A stretch of 64,000 nucleotides of DNA. It comes from Streptomyces sp. WMMC500. Lineage in GTDB: Bacteria; Actinomycetota; Actinomycetes; Streptomycetales; Streptomycetaceae. The notes below the pieces were generated by a model. It saw nothing but the letters and a program-made list of their open reading frames with translations, made no database searches and was not told the DNA's origin. The DNA lies in the NCBI RefSeq assembly GCF_027497195.1, contig NZ_CP114905.1, positions 372,001 through 436,000 of the forward strand. Direction: 5' to 3'. The position numbers and the translations under genes were made by a program. This document shows, in pieces, positions 7,937-15,743 of the stretch (within the stretch, counting starts at the first letter, position 1; each line of letters starts with the position of its first letter).

Positions 7937-9120
7937 GTGCCGCACCCCTCAGCGGGCGCCGCGATCTCCTCGATCTCCTCGGCGGCGTAGCCCAGCTCCT
8001 TGAGCACCGCCTCGGTGTGCTCGCCGAGGCCGGGCACCGGGTCCAGGCGCCAGGTCCAGGCGGCGGTCTGCGGCGGCGGGAGCAGCACCGTGACCGGCCC
8101 GGCGGGTGAGCCGACCTCGCGCCAGCGGTCGCGCGCGGTGAGCTGCGGGTGGTCGAGCACGTCGGTCGGGCGGTTCAGCCGTGCGTGCCCCAGGCCGGCG
8201 CGCTCGGCCTGGGCCCGGCACTCGGCGAGAGTGCGCCGCCCCGCCCACTGCCCGATCATCTCGTCGAGTTCGCCCCGCCGGGTCACCCGGGCGCTGTTCG
8301 TCGCGTACCGCGGATCGTCGGCGAGCTCGGCGCGGTCGAGCACCCTGGCCGCGAGCCGGCGCCACTCCGCGTCGTTGGTCGTGCCGAGCACCAGCGTCTG
8401 CCCGTCGGCCGTCCGGTAGGCGCCGTACGGCGCGACCATCGGCGAACTCACGCCGTTGGGCTCCACGTCGACCCCGCCGTACCGGGCCTGGTTGAGCGCG
8501 AAGCCCATCCATTCGGCGACGGCGTCGAAGAGCCCTACGGAGACCGAAGCACCCTCACCGGTCCGCTGCCTGGTGTAGAGCGCCGTGAGCACACTGGCGA
8601 ACGCGTACATGCCCGCGCCGATGTCGGCGAGGGGGATCCCGGGCTTGGCCGGGCCTCCCGCGGTGCCGGTGATGGCACACGAACCGGCCTCGGCCTGCAC
8701 GAGCAGGTCGTAGGCGCGGCCCCGCGCGTACGGGCCGCCGCTTCCGTAGCCGGAGATGTCGACGGTGATGAGCTCCGGCCTCCGGGCGCGCAGCTCCGCC
8801 GATCCCGCGCCGAGGCGGGCCGCCGCACCCGGCGCGAGGTTCTGCACGACGACGTCGGCTCGCGCGACGAGCCGGCCGAGCGCCTCGCGACCGGTGCGCC
8901 GTTTGAGGTCGAGCACCACGGACTCCTTGTTTCTGTTCACCCAGGTGAAGTGGGCCGACAGCCCGTGCACCACGTCGTCGTAGTGACGTGCGAAGTCGCC
9001 GCCGTCCGGGCTCTCGACCTTCACCACGCGCGCACCGAGGTCACCCAGGTGCCGCGTGCACAGCGGCGCCGCGACGGCCTGCTCGAGGGCCACGACGAGT
9101 ATTCCGGCGAGCGGCTGCAT
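7933..9120 (-). CDS. CaiB/BaiF family (class III) CoA-transferase
   Basis: A 395-aa family member that heads the CaiB-DoxX-amidohydrolase operon. Signatures: GILVVALEQAVAAPLCTRHLGDLGARVVKVE, FTWVNRNKESVVLDLKR, VVVQNLAPGAAARLG, ISGYGSGGPYARGRAYDLLVQAE (the catalytic Asp of the family falls in the RAYDLL block) and the ending GLGEHTEAVLKELGY. The start ATG at 9120 lies only 5 bp from copy 3 of the shared element, so its transcript would have almost no leader if that element is the promoter. It is divergent from the hydratase at 9165. Confidence 0.88.
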   Translation of the reverse strand: MQPLAGILVVALEQAVAAPLCTRHLGDLGARVVKVESPDGGDFARHYDDVVHGLSAHFTWVNRNKESVVLDLKRRTGREALGRLVARADVVVQNLAPGAAARLGAGSAELRARRPELITVDISGYGSGGPYARGRAYDLLVQAEAGSCAITGTAGGPAKPGIPLADIGAGMYAFASVLTALYTRQRTGEGASVSVGLFDAVAEWMGFALNQARYGGVDVEPNGVSSPMVAPYGAYRTADGQTLVLGTTNDAEWRRLAARVLDRAELADDPRYATNSARVTRRGELDEMIGQWAGRRTLAECRAQAERAGLGHARLNRPTDVLDHPQLTARDRWREVGSPAGPVTVLLPPPQTAAWTWRLDPVPGLGEHTEAVLKELGYAAEEIEEIAAPAEGCGT

Positions 9121-9125
9121 GCATC

Positions 9126-9142
9126 TTGTATATAATATTTAA
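9126..9142. promoter_or_regulatory. Copy 3 of the shared 17-bp element
   Basis: TTGTATATAATATTTAA lies in the 44-bp divergent gap between the CaiB gene (start 9120) and the hydratase gene (start 9165). It is the most symmetric copy: 6 of 8 half-site positions pair across the centre. Confidence 0.62.
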
Positions 9143-9164
9143 CACTGGAACGGAAGGGGCAGCC

Positions 9165-9932
9165 ATGCCGAAGCCCGCCGACCGCCTCGTCGCGTCGCGC
9201 CTCACCGATGGCGTGGCCGTACTGACCCTCGCCGACCCCGGGCACAGAAACGCCCTGTCCCGCCGACTGAGCGACGAACTCGCCGCCGCCGTCGGCGCCG
9301 CGCTGTCGGACGGTGCCCGCGCGCTGGTCCTGACCGCCGAACCGCCGGTGTTCTGCGCGGGCGGGTCGTTGAACGCGCTGCTGGAACGCGCCGACCCGCT
9401 GCGGGAGATGTTCGCGGGGATGACCGCTGTGGCCACCGCCCCCGTGCCGACGATCGCCGCCGTGGGCGGGCCCGCCATCGGCGCCGGCGTCAACCTCCCG
9501 CTGGCCTGCGACATCGTCATCACGACCCCGCAGGCCCGGTTCGACCCGCGCTTTCTCGACGTGGGCATCCACCCGGGCGGCGGACATCTCTTCCGCCTGG
9601 CCGGACGCGTCGGCGCGCAAGGGGCCGCCGCCATGGTCCTGTGCGGTGACGTCCTGACCGGGCCCGAGGCCGTCGAGCGCGGACTGGCCTGGCGCTGCGT
9701 CGCCGAGTCCGAGCTGGCGGAGACCGCCATGGCGCTGGCCGCGCGGGCGGCCGCACGGCCGGCGCGGCTGGTGCGCAGGACGAAGGAGAGCCTGCGGCGC
9801 AGTCTCACGCTGACCGACCCGGAGCAGGCGTTCGCACTCGAGCTCCAGGCCCAGGAGTGGTCCATGGACCAGCCGGAGTTCGCCGAGGCGCTGGCCCGCG
9901 TCCGGCTCAGGATCACAGCAGCTCGACGATGA
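9165..9932 (+). CDS. Enoyl-CoA hydratase/isomerase (crotonase) family protein
   Basis: A 255-aa crotonase protein. Signatures: VLTLADPGHRNALSRRL, LVLTAEPPVFCAGGSLNAL, and VGGPAIGAGVNLPLACDIVI with the oxyanion-hole Gly, followed by VGIHPGGGHLFRLAGRVG, where many hydratases have a Gly/Glu-rich catalytic segment. The ATG at 9165 follows GGAAGGGG with good spacing. Its last 20 bp overlap the 3' end of the convergent thiolase gene. It probably hydrates a pathway enoyl-CoA; the second copy at 2726-3565 suggests two different unsaturated intermediates. Confidence 0.88.
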   Translation: MPKPADRLVASRLTDGVAVLTLADPGHRNALSRRLSDELAAAVGAALSDGARALVLTAEPPVFCAGGSLNALLERADPLREMFAGMTAVATAPVPTIAAVGGPAIGAGVNLPLACDIVITTPQARFDPRFLDVGIHPGGGHLFRLAGRVGAQGAAAMVLCGDVLTGPEAVERGLAWRCVAESELAETAMALAARAAARPARLVRRTKESLRRSLTLTDPEQAFALELQAQEWSMDQPEFAEALARVRLRITAARR

Positions 9933-11076
9933 GGGCGGACCCCAGCCCGCCGCCCGCGCACATCGCGAGGCAGCCGAACGTCGCTCCACTGCGGCGCAGT
10001 TCGCCCAGCATCGTGACGGTCATGCGCGCTCCGGTCGCCGCGACCGGGTGACCGAGACCGCAGCCGCTCCCGTTCACGTTGAGCCTGGACTCCTCGATGC
10101 CGAGGAGCTCGGCGGCCGCCGCGACGACGGTGGTGAACGCCTCGTTGATCTCGAAGAGGTCGATGTCGTCGGCCTTGAGCCCAGCCCGCTCCAGTGCCCT
10201 GGGGATGGCCAGCGCCGGGGCGAAGCCGGTCCGCTCGGGTTTGACCCCGACCGATGCCCACGCGACCACCCGGCCGAGCGGAACCAGCCCGTGGGCCGCG
10301 GCATAGCCGTCCGACACGAGGACGAGGGCTGCGGCGCCGTCGTTCAGCCCGCTGGAGTTGCCCGCCGTGATGACGGCCCCGTCGAGCTCCGGATGGAGCA
10401 GGGGCAGTGCCGCGAGTTGCTCCGCCGACGTGTCGGGTCGCGGATGTTCGTCGACGTCGAAGACGCTTCCGTCGGGCAGGAGCACCGGCGTGATCTCCAT
10501 CGCGAAGTGCCCTGCGGCGACGGAGGCGGCCGCGCGGGTGTGCGAGGCGAGCGCCCAGGCGTCCGCCTTCTCCCGGCTGATCCCGGCGAGTCTCGCCGTG
10601 TTCTCGCCGATGGTGATCGACATGTCCACCGCGGGCGCCGCGGGGGTCTCGGGGTGGGTCGGCGACATCCAGGGGACGGGGTCGCCGGCGGCCCCGGGTA
10701 CGGACTTCAGCACCCGGGGCATGGTGCTGAGGCTCTCCGACCCACCGGCGACGACGACCCTCTCCATGCCCGACCGGATCCATGCCGCGGCAAGCTGGAC
10801 GGCGGAGAGCCCGCCGGCGCAGTGGCGGTTGACGGCCAGGCCGGGCACGGTCGTCATGCCGGCCTCCACTGCGACGTACCGCCCGATGACACCCCCGCCC
10901 TGCAGGGACTCGGCGAGGACCAGGTCGTCGATGTCCCCGACGGGGACGCCGGCGCGGTCGATCGCCGCGGTGACGGCCGTCCGGGCGAGGTGGAAGGCGT
11001 CGACCTCGCGCAGCGACCCCTTGTAGGACCGCCCGATCGGCGTGCGGGCAGTGGATACGATCACCGCTTCGGCCAT
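9913..11076 (-). CDS. Acetyl-CoA acetyltransferase / 3-ketoacyl-CoA thiolase
   Basis: A 387-aa thiolase of normal length. The nucleophile Cys is in VNRHCAGGLSAVQL (about residue 90), and the second half has FEINEAFT, then GCGLGHPVAATGARM with the catalytic His, and CLAMCAGGGLGSA with the second Cys. All catalytic residues are present. It would cleave a 3-ketoacyl-CoA to a shortened acyl-CoA plus acetyl- or propionyl-CoA, or run the condensation. It is encoded downstream of the SDR with a 64-bp gap, so the pair looks like the last two steps of a beta-oxidation-like sequence. Confidence 0.93.
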   Translation of the reverse strand: MAEAVIVSTARTPIGRSYKGSLREVDAFHLARTAVTAAIDRAGVPVGDIDDLVLAESLQGGGVIGRYVAVEAGMTTVPGLAVNRHCAGGLSAVQLAAAWIRSGMERVVVAGGSESLSTMPRVLKSVPGAAGDPVPWMSPTHPETPAAPAVDMSITIGENTARLAGISREKADAWALASHTRAAASVAAGHFAMEITPVLLPDGSVFDVDEHPRPDTSAEQLAALPLLHPELDGAVITAGNSSGLNDGAAALVLVSDGYAAAHGLVPLGRVVAWASVGVKPERTGFAPALAIPRALERAGLKADDIDLFEINEAFTTVVAAAAELLGIEESRLNVNGSGCGLGHPVAATGARMTVTMLGELRRSGATFGCLAMCAGGGLGSALIVELL

Positions 11077-11140
11077 GGGCTCCTCCTCGTTCAGCTCATC
11101 TCGGGCTCGTCTCGTTTCACGTCACCCGGGCTCGTTCACG

Positions 11141-11908
11141 TCACCTGGGTGCGAACCGCTGGCCCCCGTCGAGCCGAATCGTCTGCCCGTTGAGCATGGG
11201 ATTGCGCACGACGGCTTCCACGAGCCAGGCGTACTCGTCCGGCAGCCCGGCCCGCTTGGGGAAGGCCGCGTCCTTGGTGAGGGTGGCGATGACGTCCTCG
11301 GACGCGCCCTCCAGCGCGCCCGTCGCGAACAGGCTCGGGGCGACGGTCATCACGCGGATCCCGAGGCTGCCGAGATCGCGGGCCATGGTCAGGCTCATCC
11401 CGGCGATCCCCGCCTTGGCCGCCGAGTACGCGACCTGGCCGATCTGCCCCTCGAACGCGGCGATGGAGGAGGTGTTGACGATGACGCCCCGCTCACCGCC
11501 TTCGTCGGGCTCGTTCCTGCTCATGTGCCAGGCCTGCAGCCGGTCGAGGTTGAACGTCGCGACGAGGTTGAGTTCCACGAGCCGTCGGAACTCCGCCAGC
11601 GGCATCGGCCCGTCCTTGCTGATGATGCGTCTGCTGACACCGCCGCCCGCCGTGTTGACGGCGACGTGCAGGGCGCCATGCGCCTCGACCGCCTCCGCCA
11701 GCGCAGTCTCGACACCCTCGGCGTCCGTGACGTCGCACGGGTGGAAGGTCGCACCACCGCCGAGCTCCGCCGCCACGTCCGCGCCGGCGCTCGACGGCAG
11801 GTCGAGCACCGCCACAACGGCCCCCTGCCCGGCCAGGGTCCGCGCGGTCGCCCGGCCCATGCCGGACGCGCCGCCGGCCACGACGACGACCTTCTTCGCC
11901 ACCTCCAC
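11141..11908 (-). CDS. SDR-family 3-hydroxyacyl-CoA dehydrogenase (type II / HSD17B10-like)
   Basis: A 255-aa short-chain dehydrogenase. It has the NAD-binding loop VVAGGASGMGRATARTL, the NTAGGG turn, the catalytic Ser in IVNTSSIAAFEGQIGQ and the YSAAKAG (YxxxK) motif. The AYSAAKAGIAGMSLTMARDL and VMTVAPSLFATG segments resemble type II 3-hydroxyacyl-CoA dehydrogenases. It would oxidise the 3-hydroxyacyl-CoA made by a hydratase to the substrate of the neighbouring thiolase. I chose the GTG at 11908 because GAAGGG lies 7 bases upstream; a GTG at 11914 is also possible but is too close to that site. Copy 4 of the shared element lies 50 bp upstream. Confidence 0.88.
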   Translation of the reverse strand: MEVAKKVVVVAGGASGMGRATARTLAGQGAVVAVLDLPSSAGADVAAELGGGATFHPCDVTDAEGVETALAEAVEAHGALHVAVNTAGGGVSRRIISKDGPMPLAEFRRLVELNLVATFNLDRLQAWHMSRNEPDEGGERGVIVNTSSIAAFEGQIGQVAYSAAKAGIAGMSLTMARDLGSLGIRVMTVAPSLFATGALEGASEDVIATLTKDAAFPKRAGLPDEYAWLVEAVVRNPMLNGQTIRLDGGQRFAPR

Positions 11909-11957
11909 GGGCACACCCTTCTGACTGAGCTGGTCTGCGGCCTCTGCTCGTCAGAAT

Positions 11958-11974
11958 TTGTATATCATATTTGC
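11958..11974. promoter_or_regulatory. Copy 4 of the shared 17-bp element
   Basis: TTGTATATCATATTTGC lies 50 bp upstream of the SDR-thiolase operon. It matches copy 3 at 14 of 17 positions. No convincing gene starts on its right side, so it marks the right limit of the putative regulon. Confidence 0.58.
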
Positions 11975-12299
11975 ATCATGGATCCGAGGGGACTCGGCAG
12001 GCTCGATCACACCGGACTCCGTCCTACGGCAGGACCGCGGCGTTCGGCGCCCCCTGTGTGCCTGACAACGCGTCAGACTGACGGCGCGTCAGAGGTGGTG
12101 CCCTTCCACGCGTACGGCGGCGAAGCTTCACACGCTCGGCAGTCATCCTCAAAGGCTGCCCCGCCGCTGTCACTACCTGCGGCGTGGTCGCACCATCGAG
12201 GGGCGGTCTCCGTGAGACCGCCCCCGCACGATCGACATCCCGCTGCACTCCCGCCATCCAGCGAAAGGCCAGATCAGACAGCGCAATCCTGCTGGAGTA
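11975..12299. other. Gene-free stretch between the catabolic island and the MerR locus
   Basis: No reading frame here looks like protein: frames give low-complexity Arg/Pro/Ser runs. The one clear element is the hairpin at 12201-12223. Confidence 0.5.
12201..12223 (-). terminator. Stem-loop downstream of the quinone-oxidoreductase gene
   Basis: GGGCGGTCTC-CGT-GAGACCGCCC is a perfect 10-bp stem with a 3-base loop, 77 bases past the stop of the leftward gene at 12300. There is no T-run, as is common in actinomycete terminators. Confidence 0.5.
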
Positions 12300-13316
12300 C
12301 TAGCGCCAGGGGTCGAGGGCGTGCTTGCCACGGGTGGCGCCGGCTTCGAGATCCAGCAGTACTCCCGGTCCGTGGGCCAGGGGGTGGATCCGTGGGGTGC
12401 CCGGCGGGTAGACGCCGTCGGCTATGAGGGCCTCGAGCTCGGTGAGCAAGTCTCGGTACATGTCCGGGGCTGCGCCGGCCAGTGCCCCGATGTGCAGGCC
12501 CTTGACTTGCACCTGGTGTGTGAAGACCAGATCGTGTGTGGTCAGGGTGGCATCCCCGGAGGCGGCGCCGAAGACGATCACGCGCCCGAGGAACGGCTTG
12601 GTGACCGCCAGACTGACCGGGAAGGTGGCCTGCCCCACGGATTCCAGAACCACGTCCACGCCACCGGTCAACCGACTGATCTCCGCGGTCAGGTCTGGGC
12701 GTGCGCTGTCGAGGACCGCGTCGGCGCCGAGCGCGGTGACGGTGGCGTGCTTGGCCGCCGAGGCCGCGGCGATCACACGCGCTCCGTAGTAGCGGGCTAG
12801 GCGGACCGCGGCCTGTCCCACACCGCCGGCCGCGGCATGAACGAGCACCGTCTCGCCCCGCTTGACCTCGCCCAACGGCTTCAGCGCCGCCAACGCGGTG
12901 GCCCAGTTCAGCACCAGGCCGAGGGCTTGCGCGTCCGACCAGCCGGACGGAACGGGAAGCACCTGCGCGGCCGGCATCGTCATGTACTGCGCGAAGGCGC
13001 CGGGCCCGGTCCCGACCACGTGGCTGCCGAGAGGCAGAGGAGCGGCCACGCCCTTGCCGACGGCCACGATCTCGCCCGCGGCTTCGAATCCGGCCGGATA
13101 CGGCGGCTGCGGCCCGCCTCCGTAGGTTCCCCGGGTCTGCAGGACGTCCGCGAAATTGATCCCGGCGGCGCCGACACGGATCAGATACTCGGCTGGGCCC
13201 GGGGTGGGACGGCGACTCTCGGCGGCGAGGTGGAGGTCCTTCGGGCCAGCGTGGGAGTGCTGGACCAGGGCCCGCATCGTGGGTTCGAGGATGTGCTGCT
13301 GCTCGTTGATCTCCAT
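12300..13316 (-). CDS. Zinc-free quinone oxidoreductase-like MDR protein
   Basis: A 338-aa medium-chain dehydrogenase/reductase of the QOR type. It would reduce a quinone or an activated alkene with NADPH. It has GINFADVLQTRGTYGG near the N-terminus, YPAGFEAAGEIVAVGKGV, and the nucleotide-binding VLVHAAAGGVGQAAVRLARYYGARV, and it lacks the zinc-binding Cys set of alcohol dehydrogenases. The ATG at 13316 gives a normal N-terminus, but no ribosome site is visible. An inner ATG at 13277 (MRALVQHSH) is an equally good family start. The gene follows a MerR regulator on the same strand, with an operator-like repeat in the 50-bp gap, which suggests inducible expression by oxidant or electrophile. 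Confidence 0.87.
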   Translation of the reverse strand: MEINEQQHILEPTMRALVQHSHAGPKDLHLAAESRRPTPGPAEYLIRVGAAGINFADVLQTRGTYGGGPQPPYPAGFEAAGEIVAVGKGVAAPLPLGSHVVGTGPGAFAQYMTMPAAQVLPVPSGWSDAQALGLVLNWATALAALKPLGEVKRGETVLVHAAAGGVGQAAVRLARYYGARVIAAASAAKHATVTALGADAVLDSARPDLTAEISRLTGGVDVVLESVGQATFPVSLAVTKPFLGRVIVFGAASGDATLTTHDLVFTHQVQVKGLHIGALAGAAPDMYRDLLTELEALIADGVYPPGTPRIHPLAHGPGVLLDLEAGATRGKHALDPWR

Positions 13317-13330
13317 GCCCGGGAACGTAG

Positions 13331-13356
13331 AAGCTTCACACACACGTCAAGGTCAA
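13331..13356 (-). promoter_or_regulatory. Putative MerR operator/promoter of the oxidoreductase gene
   Basis: Read leftward, ACCTTGAC-GTGTGT-GTGAAGCT is an imperfect inverted repeat (6 of 8 positions pair), overlapping TTGAC -35-like hexamers. This is the usual place for a MerR site, inside a stretched spacer. It lies between MerR (ends 13367) and the oxidoreductase start (13316). Confidence 0.45.
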
Positions 13357-13366
13357 GCGGCGACCA

Positions 13367-13729
13367 TCAACCCGGGCGGCGCGCCTCCCGCAGATAGGCA
13401 TCGAGTGCCGACTGCTGCGCGCTGAGCTCGGCGATGCGGGCCGCGAGCCGATCGCGGTAGCTCTCCACCTCGTGTACGAACTCCGTGCACAGCACGCCCG
13501 AGTCGCCGTCGGCGCCGTCCGCGAGGTGGGGCAGGAACTCCTTGATCAACCGCACGGGCAGCCCGGACTCCAGCAGCGAGCGGATGACCAGCACCCGGTC
13601 GATGGTCGACTGGCAGTAGTCGCGATATCCGTTGCTGATCCGCCCAGGGACGATCAGGCCCTCGTCCTCGTAGTACCGCAACGACCTCGCACTCACTCCG
13701 CTGACGCTGGATGCTTCGCTGATCTTCAT
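13367..13729 (-). CDS. MerR family transcriptional regulator
   Basis: A 120-aa regulator. The N-terminal winged helix is KISEASSVSGVSARSLRYYEDEGLIVPGR, with the canonical LRYYE-GL core, then SNGYRDY. A dimerisation helix with SYRDRLAARIAELSAQQSALDAYL lies at the C-terminus. It has no cluster of effector-binding cysteines beyond a single Cys near residue 80 (GVLCTEF), so it is not an obvious metal sensor. ATG 13729 is used; a TTG at 13741 would add four residues. It probably controls the oxidoreductase directly downstream. Confidence 0.9.
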   Translation of the reverse strand: MKISEASSVSGVSARSLRYYEDEGLIVPGRISNGYRDYCQSTIDRVLVIRSLLESGLPVRLIKEFLPHLADGADGDSGVLCTEFVHEVESYRDRLAARIAELSAQQSALDAYLREARRPG

Positions 13730-13770
13730 GTCTGACAGCAACGCCCGGGGGGCGCCCCAGGCTTCCGAGC

Positions 13771-13832
13771 GTCAGCAACGTCCTGTCCTGCAACACCTGT
13801 ATGGATCACGAGCGTTGCTGACACTCGTGATC
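13771..13832. repeat. Overlapping inverted repeats (two mutually exclusive stem-loops)
   Basis: GATCACGAG (13804-13812) pairs with CTCGTGATC (13824-13832) around an 11-base loop. That loop contains CGTTGCTGAC (13813-13822), the exact complement of GTCAGCAACG at 13771-13780. Only one of the two stems could form at a time. It lies 42-103 bp upstream of merR and may be an IS end or a leader structure. Confidence 0.55.
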
Positions 13833-14708
13833 AATACACCCAGGTCGTGGCCCCGCTCCGGCGAGCGCGGCCCGGGTTCCGTGCGATTCGCTCCGGGCCG
13901 GTCCGCTGGTGATCGTGCACGTCGGACCGCCGTATGAAGTACTGGGTCGGTGACGTGAAGGGGCGGCGGGGAGAGGCGACGGGCCGCGAGGGCGGCAGTT
14001 GGTCGGTTCGCCGCGAGGCTCCGCCGAAAAGATTCTGCCAGCCGGCCCGGGTCTTGAGCCTGCCGGCATAGCCCCGCTGCATGCGGATCGGGGTTCCTGG
14101 CAGGTCGGCCTGGCGGGATGTCCATGCCGCGCAGGCTCCTGCGAGAGTCAGGGAAGCCGGCGGGCGGCGCCGGGCACGCTCTGGCCGGCGAAGACCCGGA
14201 GGCGAGGTCGGCGATCTCCGAGCGATCTCGCAGGAGCTGTCGCCCGTTCGCGTCGCGGCGCTCTCCAGCTCTGCGACGAACCTACGCAGCTCACGCGCAC
14301 ACTTCTGGCTCTTTCGCGGGCGAAGACCATACCGTCGGAGAAGAGCAGCAGGCGTTTGACGTGGTCGGTGTAACCACGGTCCGAATCCGTCCCCGGTAGG
14401 GCGCCAGGTCGGAAGACTCCCCTGAGTGCGCCCGAGTGGAGTTCCGCAGTCTGGCGCCGAACCCACACCGAAACACGTCACTTCGACGGCACTCCCGCAG
14501 CGGTCTCGGGCAGCCGGGCCGGCGAGACGTCAGCGGCCGGAAGGTTCGCGCTCTGGCTGGTTCGGGCTTCACCGGGAAAGCGCAGACGGTAACGTGTGGG
14601 CCGTGTTCGTGTGAAAGCTGCACAAACCCCGCAGTCAACTCGCGGATCCCCACCCGCGCGCAATCCCCACACGTCTCTGCACACCCACGGCGCATCCCGG
14701 AGCCAAGA
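13833..14708. other. Gene-poor stretch upstream of the MASE1 gene
   Basis: About 0.9 kb without a convincing gene. All frames are Arg/Pro/Ser-rich and overlap each other on both strands, with no family resemblance I can recognise. With the inverted repeats to its left it may be decayed mobile DNA. Confidence 0.4.
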
Positions 14709-15743
14709 GTGTCGGACCGGAAGAGGGCTCTCGTCCCGCTCGGCCAGAACGCGGGCATGGCACTGCGCATGATCGCCCTCGCCGTGGTCTACTACACGGG
14801 AGCGCGCTGCGGCCTCATGCTCGAAGTCGTGCGCGGGCCGGCGAGTCCGCTGTCGCCGGCCACCGGAGTGGCTCTGGCGGGGCTGCTGCTCTGGGGGCTG
14901 CGGGTGTGGCCTGCGATCTCGGTCGCCGCCCTGCTCGTCAATCTGCCGCACGGGCCGTCCGTGCTGGCCAGCGCGGGTATCTCCGCGGGGGACACCCTTG
15001 CCCCCCTCTGCGCCGTTCTCCTGTTGCGCAGATTCCGCTTCAACCCGGCGCTCGCCACACTGCGCGACACCCTGGTCCTCGTGTTCCTCGGCGCGCTGAC
15101 GGGAATGCTGGTCAGTGCCACCATCGGCAGCACGGTGCTGGCCGCAGCCGGTGGGCTGGGGCCCGCGGGGTTCTGGGCTACCTGGTCCGTGTGGTGGACG
15201 GGGGATGCCATGGGGGTGCTGCTGGTCGCGCCCATGCTGCTCATCCTGTCCGCACGCCGGTGGCCCACGAGTGTGCCGCCAAGACGGTGGGCGGAAGCGG
15301 TGGTGCTCGTGACGGCTACGGCCGCGGTGGCGTCGGTGGTGACGCGGACGTCCTTGAATCTGCCCTTCCTCGTCTTCCCGTGCCTGGTCTGGGCCGCGTA
15401 CCGCTTCCAGGTGGCCGGAGGTGTCGCGTGCGCACTGATCGTTTCCGTGCTCGCGGTGCCGGCTGCCGCTGCCGGGAGCGGCCCCTTCACCGGACACGAC
15501 GTGGCCGGACGGATGCTGATCCTCCAAGCGCTCAACGGGGCGGTGACGCTGACCTCCCTCGTGCTCGCCACAGTCGTCGCCGAGCGCAACCGCGCCCACG
15601 AACAGATCGCCGGCGTCTGCGCGCAGCTCAACGAACTGGTGGGCCAACTATCCCTGACGGCCCGGTTCTCGTCACAGAACCGGCCCGTGCCCGACCCGCG
15701 GGGCGCCCGACGGCGAGCGGTGAGCCTCCGAGACCACGCCTGA
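14709..15743 (+). CDS. MASE1 domain integral membrane protein
   Basis: A 344-aa protein made of about eight membrane helices. The MASE1 pattern is recognisable in YYTGARCGLMLE, then PASPLSPATGVALAGLLLWGL, the WATWSVWWTGDAMGVLLVAPM segment and FLVFPCLVWAAYRFQ. MASE1 is a sensory membrane domain, often found at the N-terminus of histidine kinases or diguanylate cyclases. Here only a short tail follows (to residue 344), with no kinase, PAS or GGDEF domain. It is either a stand-alone sensor or the surviving membrane half of a truncated receptor. The GTG at 14709 has GGAG 6 bases upstream; ATG 14757 has none. Confidence 0.82.
   Translation: MSDRKRALVPLGQNAGMALRMIALAVVYYTGARCGLMLEVVRGPASPLSPATGVALAGLLLWGLRVWPAISVAALLVNLPHGPSVLASAGISAGDTLAPLCAVLLLRRFRFNPALATLRDTLVLVFLGALTGMLVSATIGSTVLAAAGGLGPAGFWATWSVWWTGDAMGVLLVAPMLLILSARRWPTSVPPRRWAEAVVLVTATAAVASVVTRTSLNLPFLVFPCLVWAAYRFQVAGGVACALIVSVLAVPAAAAGSGPFTGHDVAGRMLILQALNGAVTLTSLVLATVVAERNRAHEQIAGVCAQLNELVGQLSLTARFSSQNRPVPDPRGARRRAVSLRDHA

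Noticed and set aside
11978..12427. ATG at 11978 opening a + strand frame next to operator copy 4
   Set aside because: The translation is low-complexity and then antisense to the oxidoreductase. It is not a gene.
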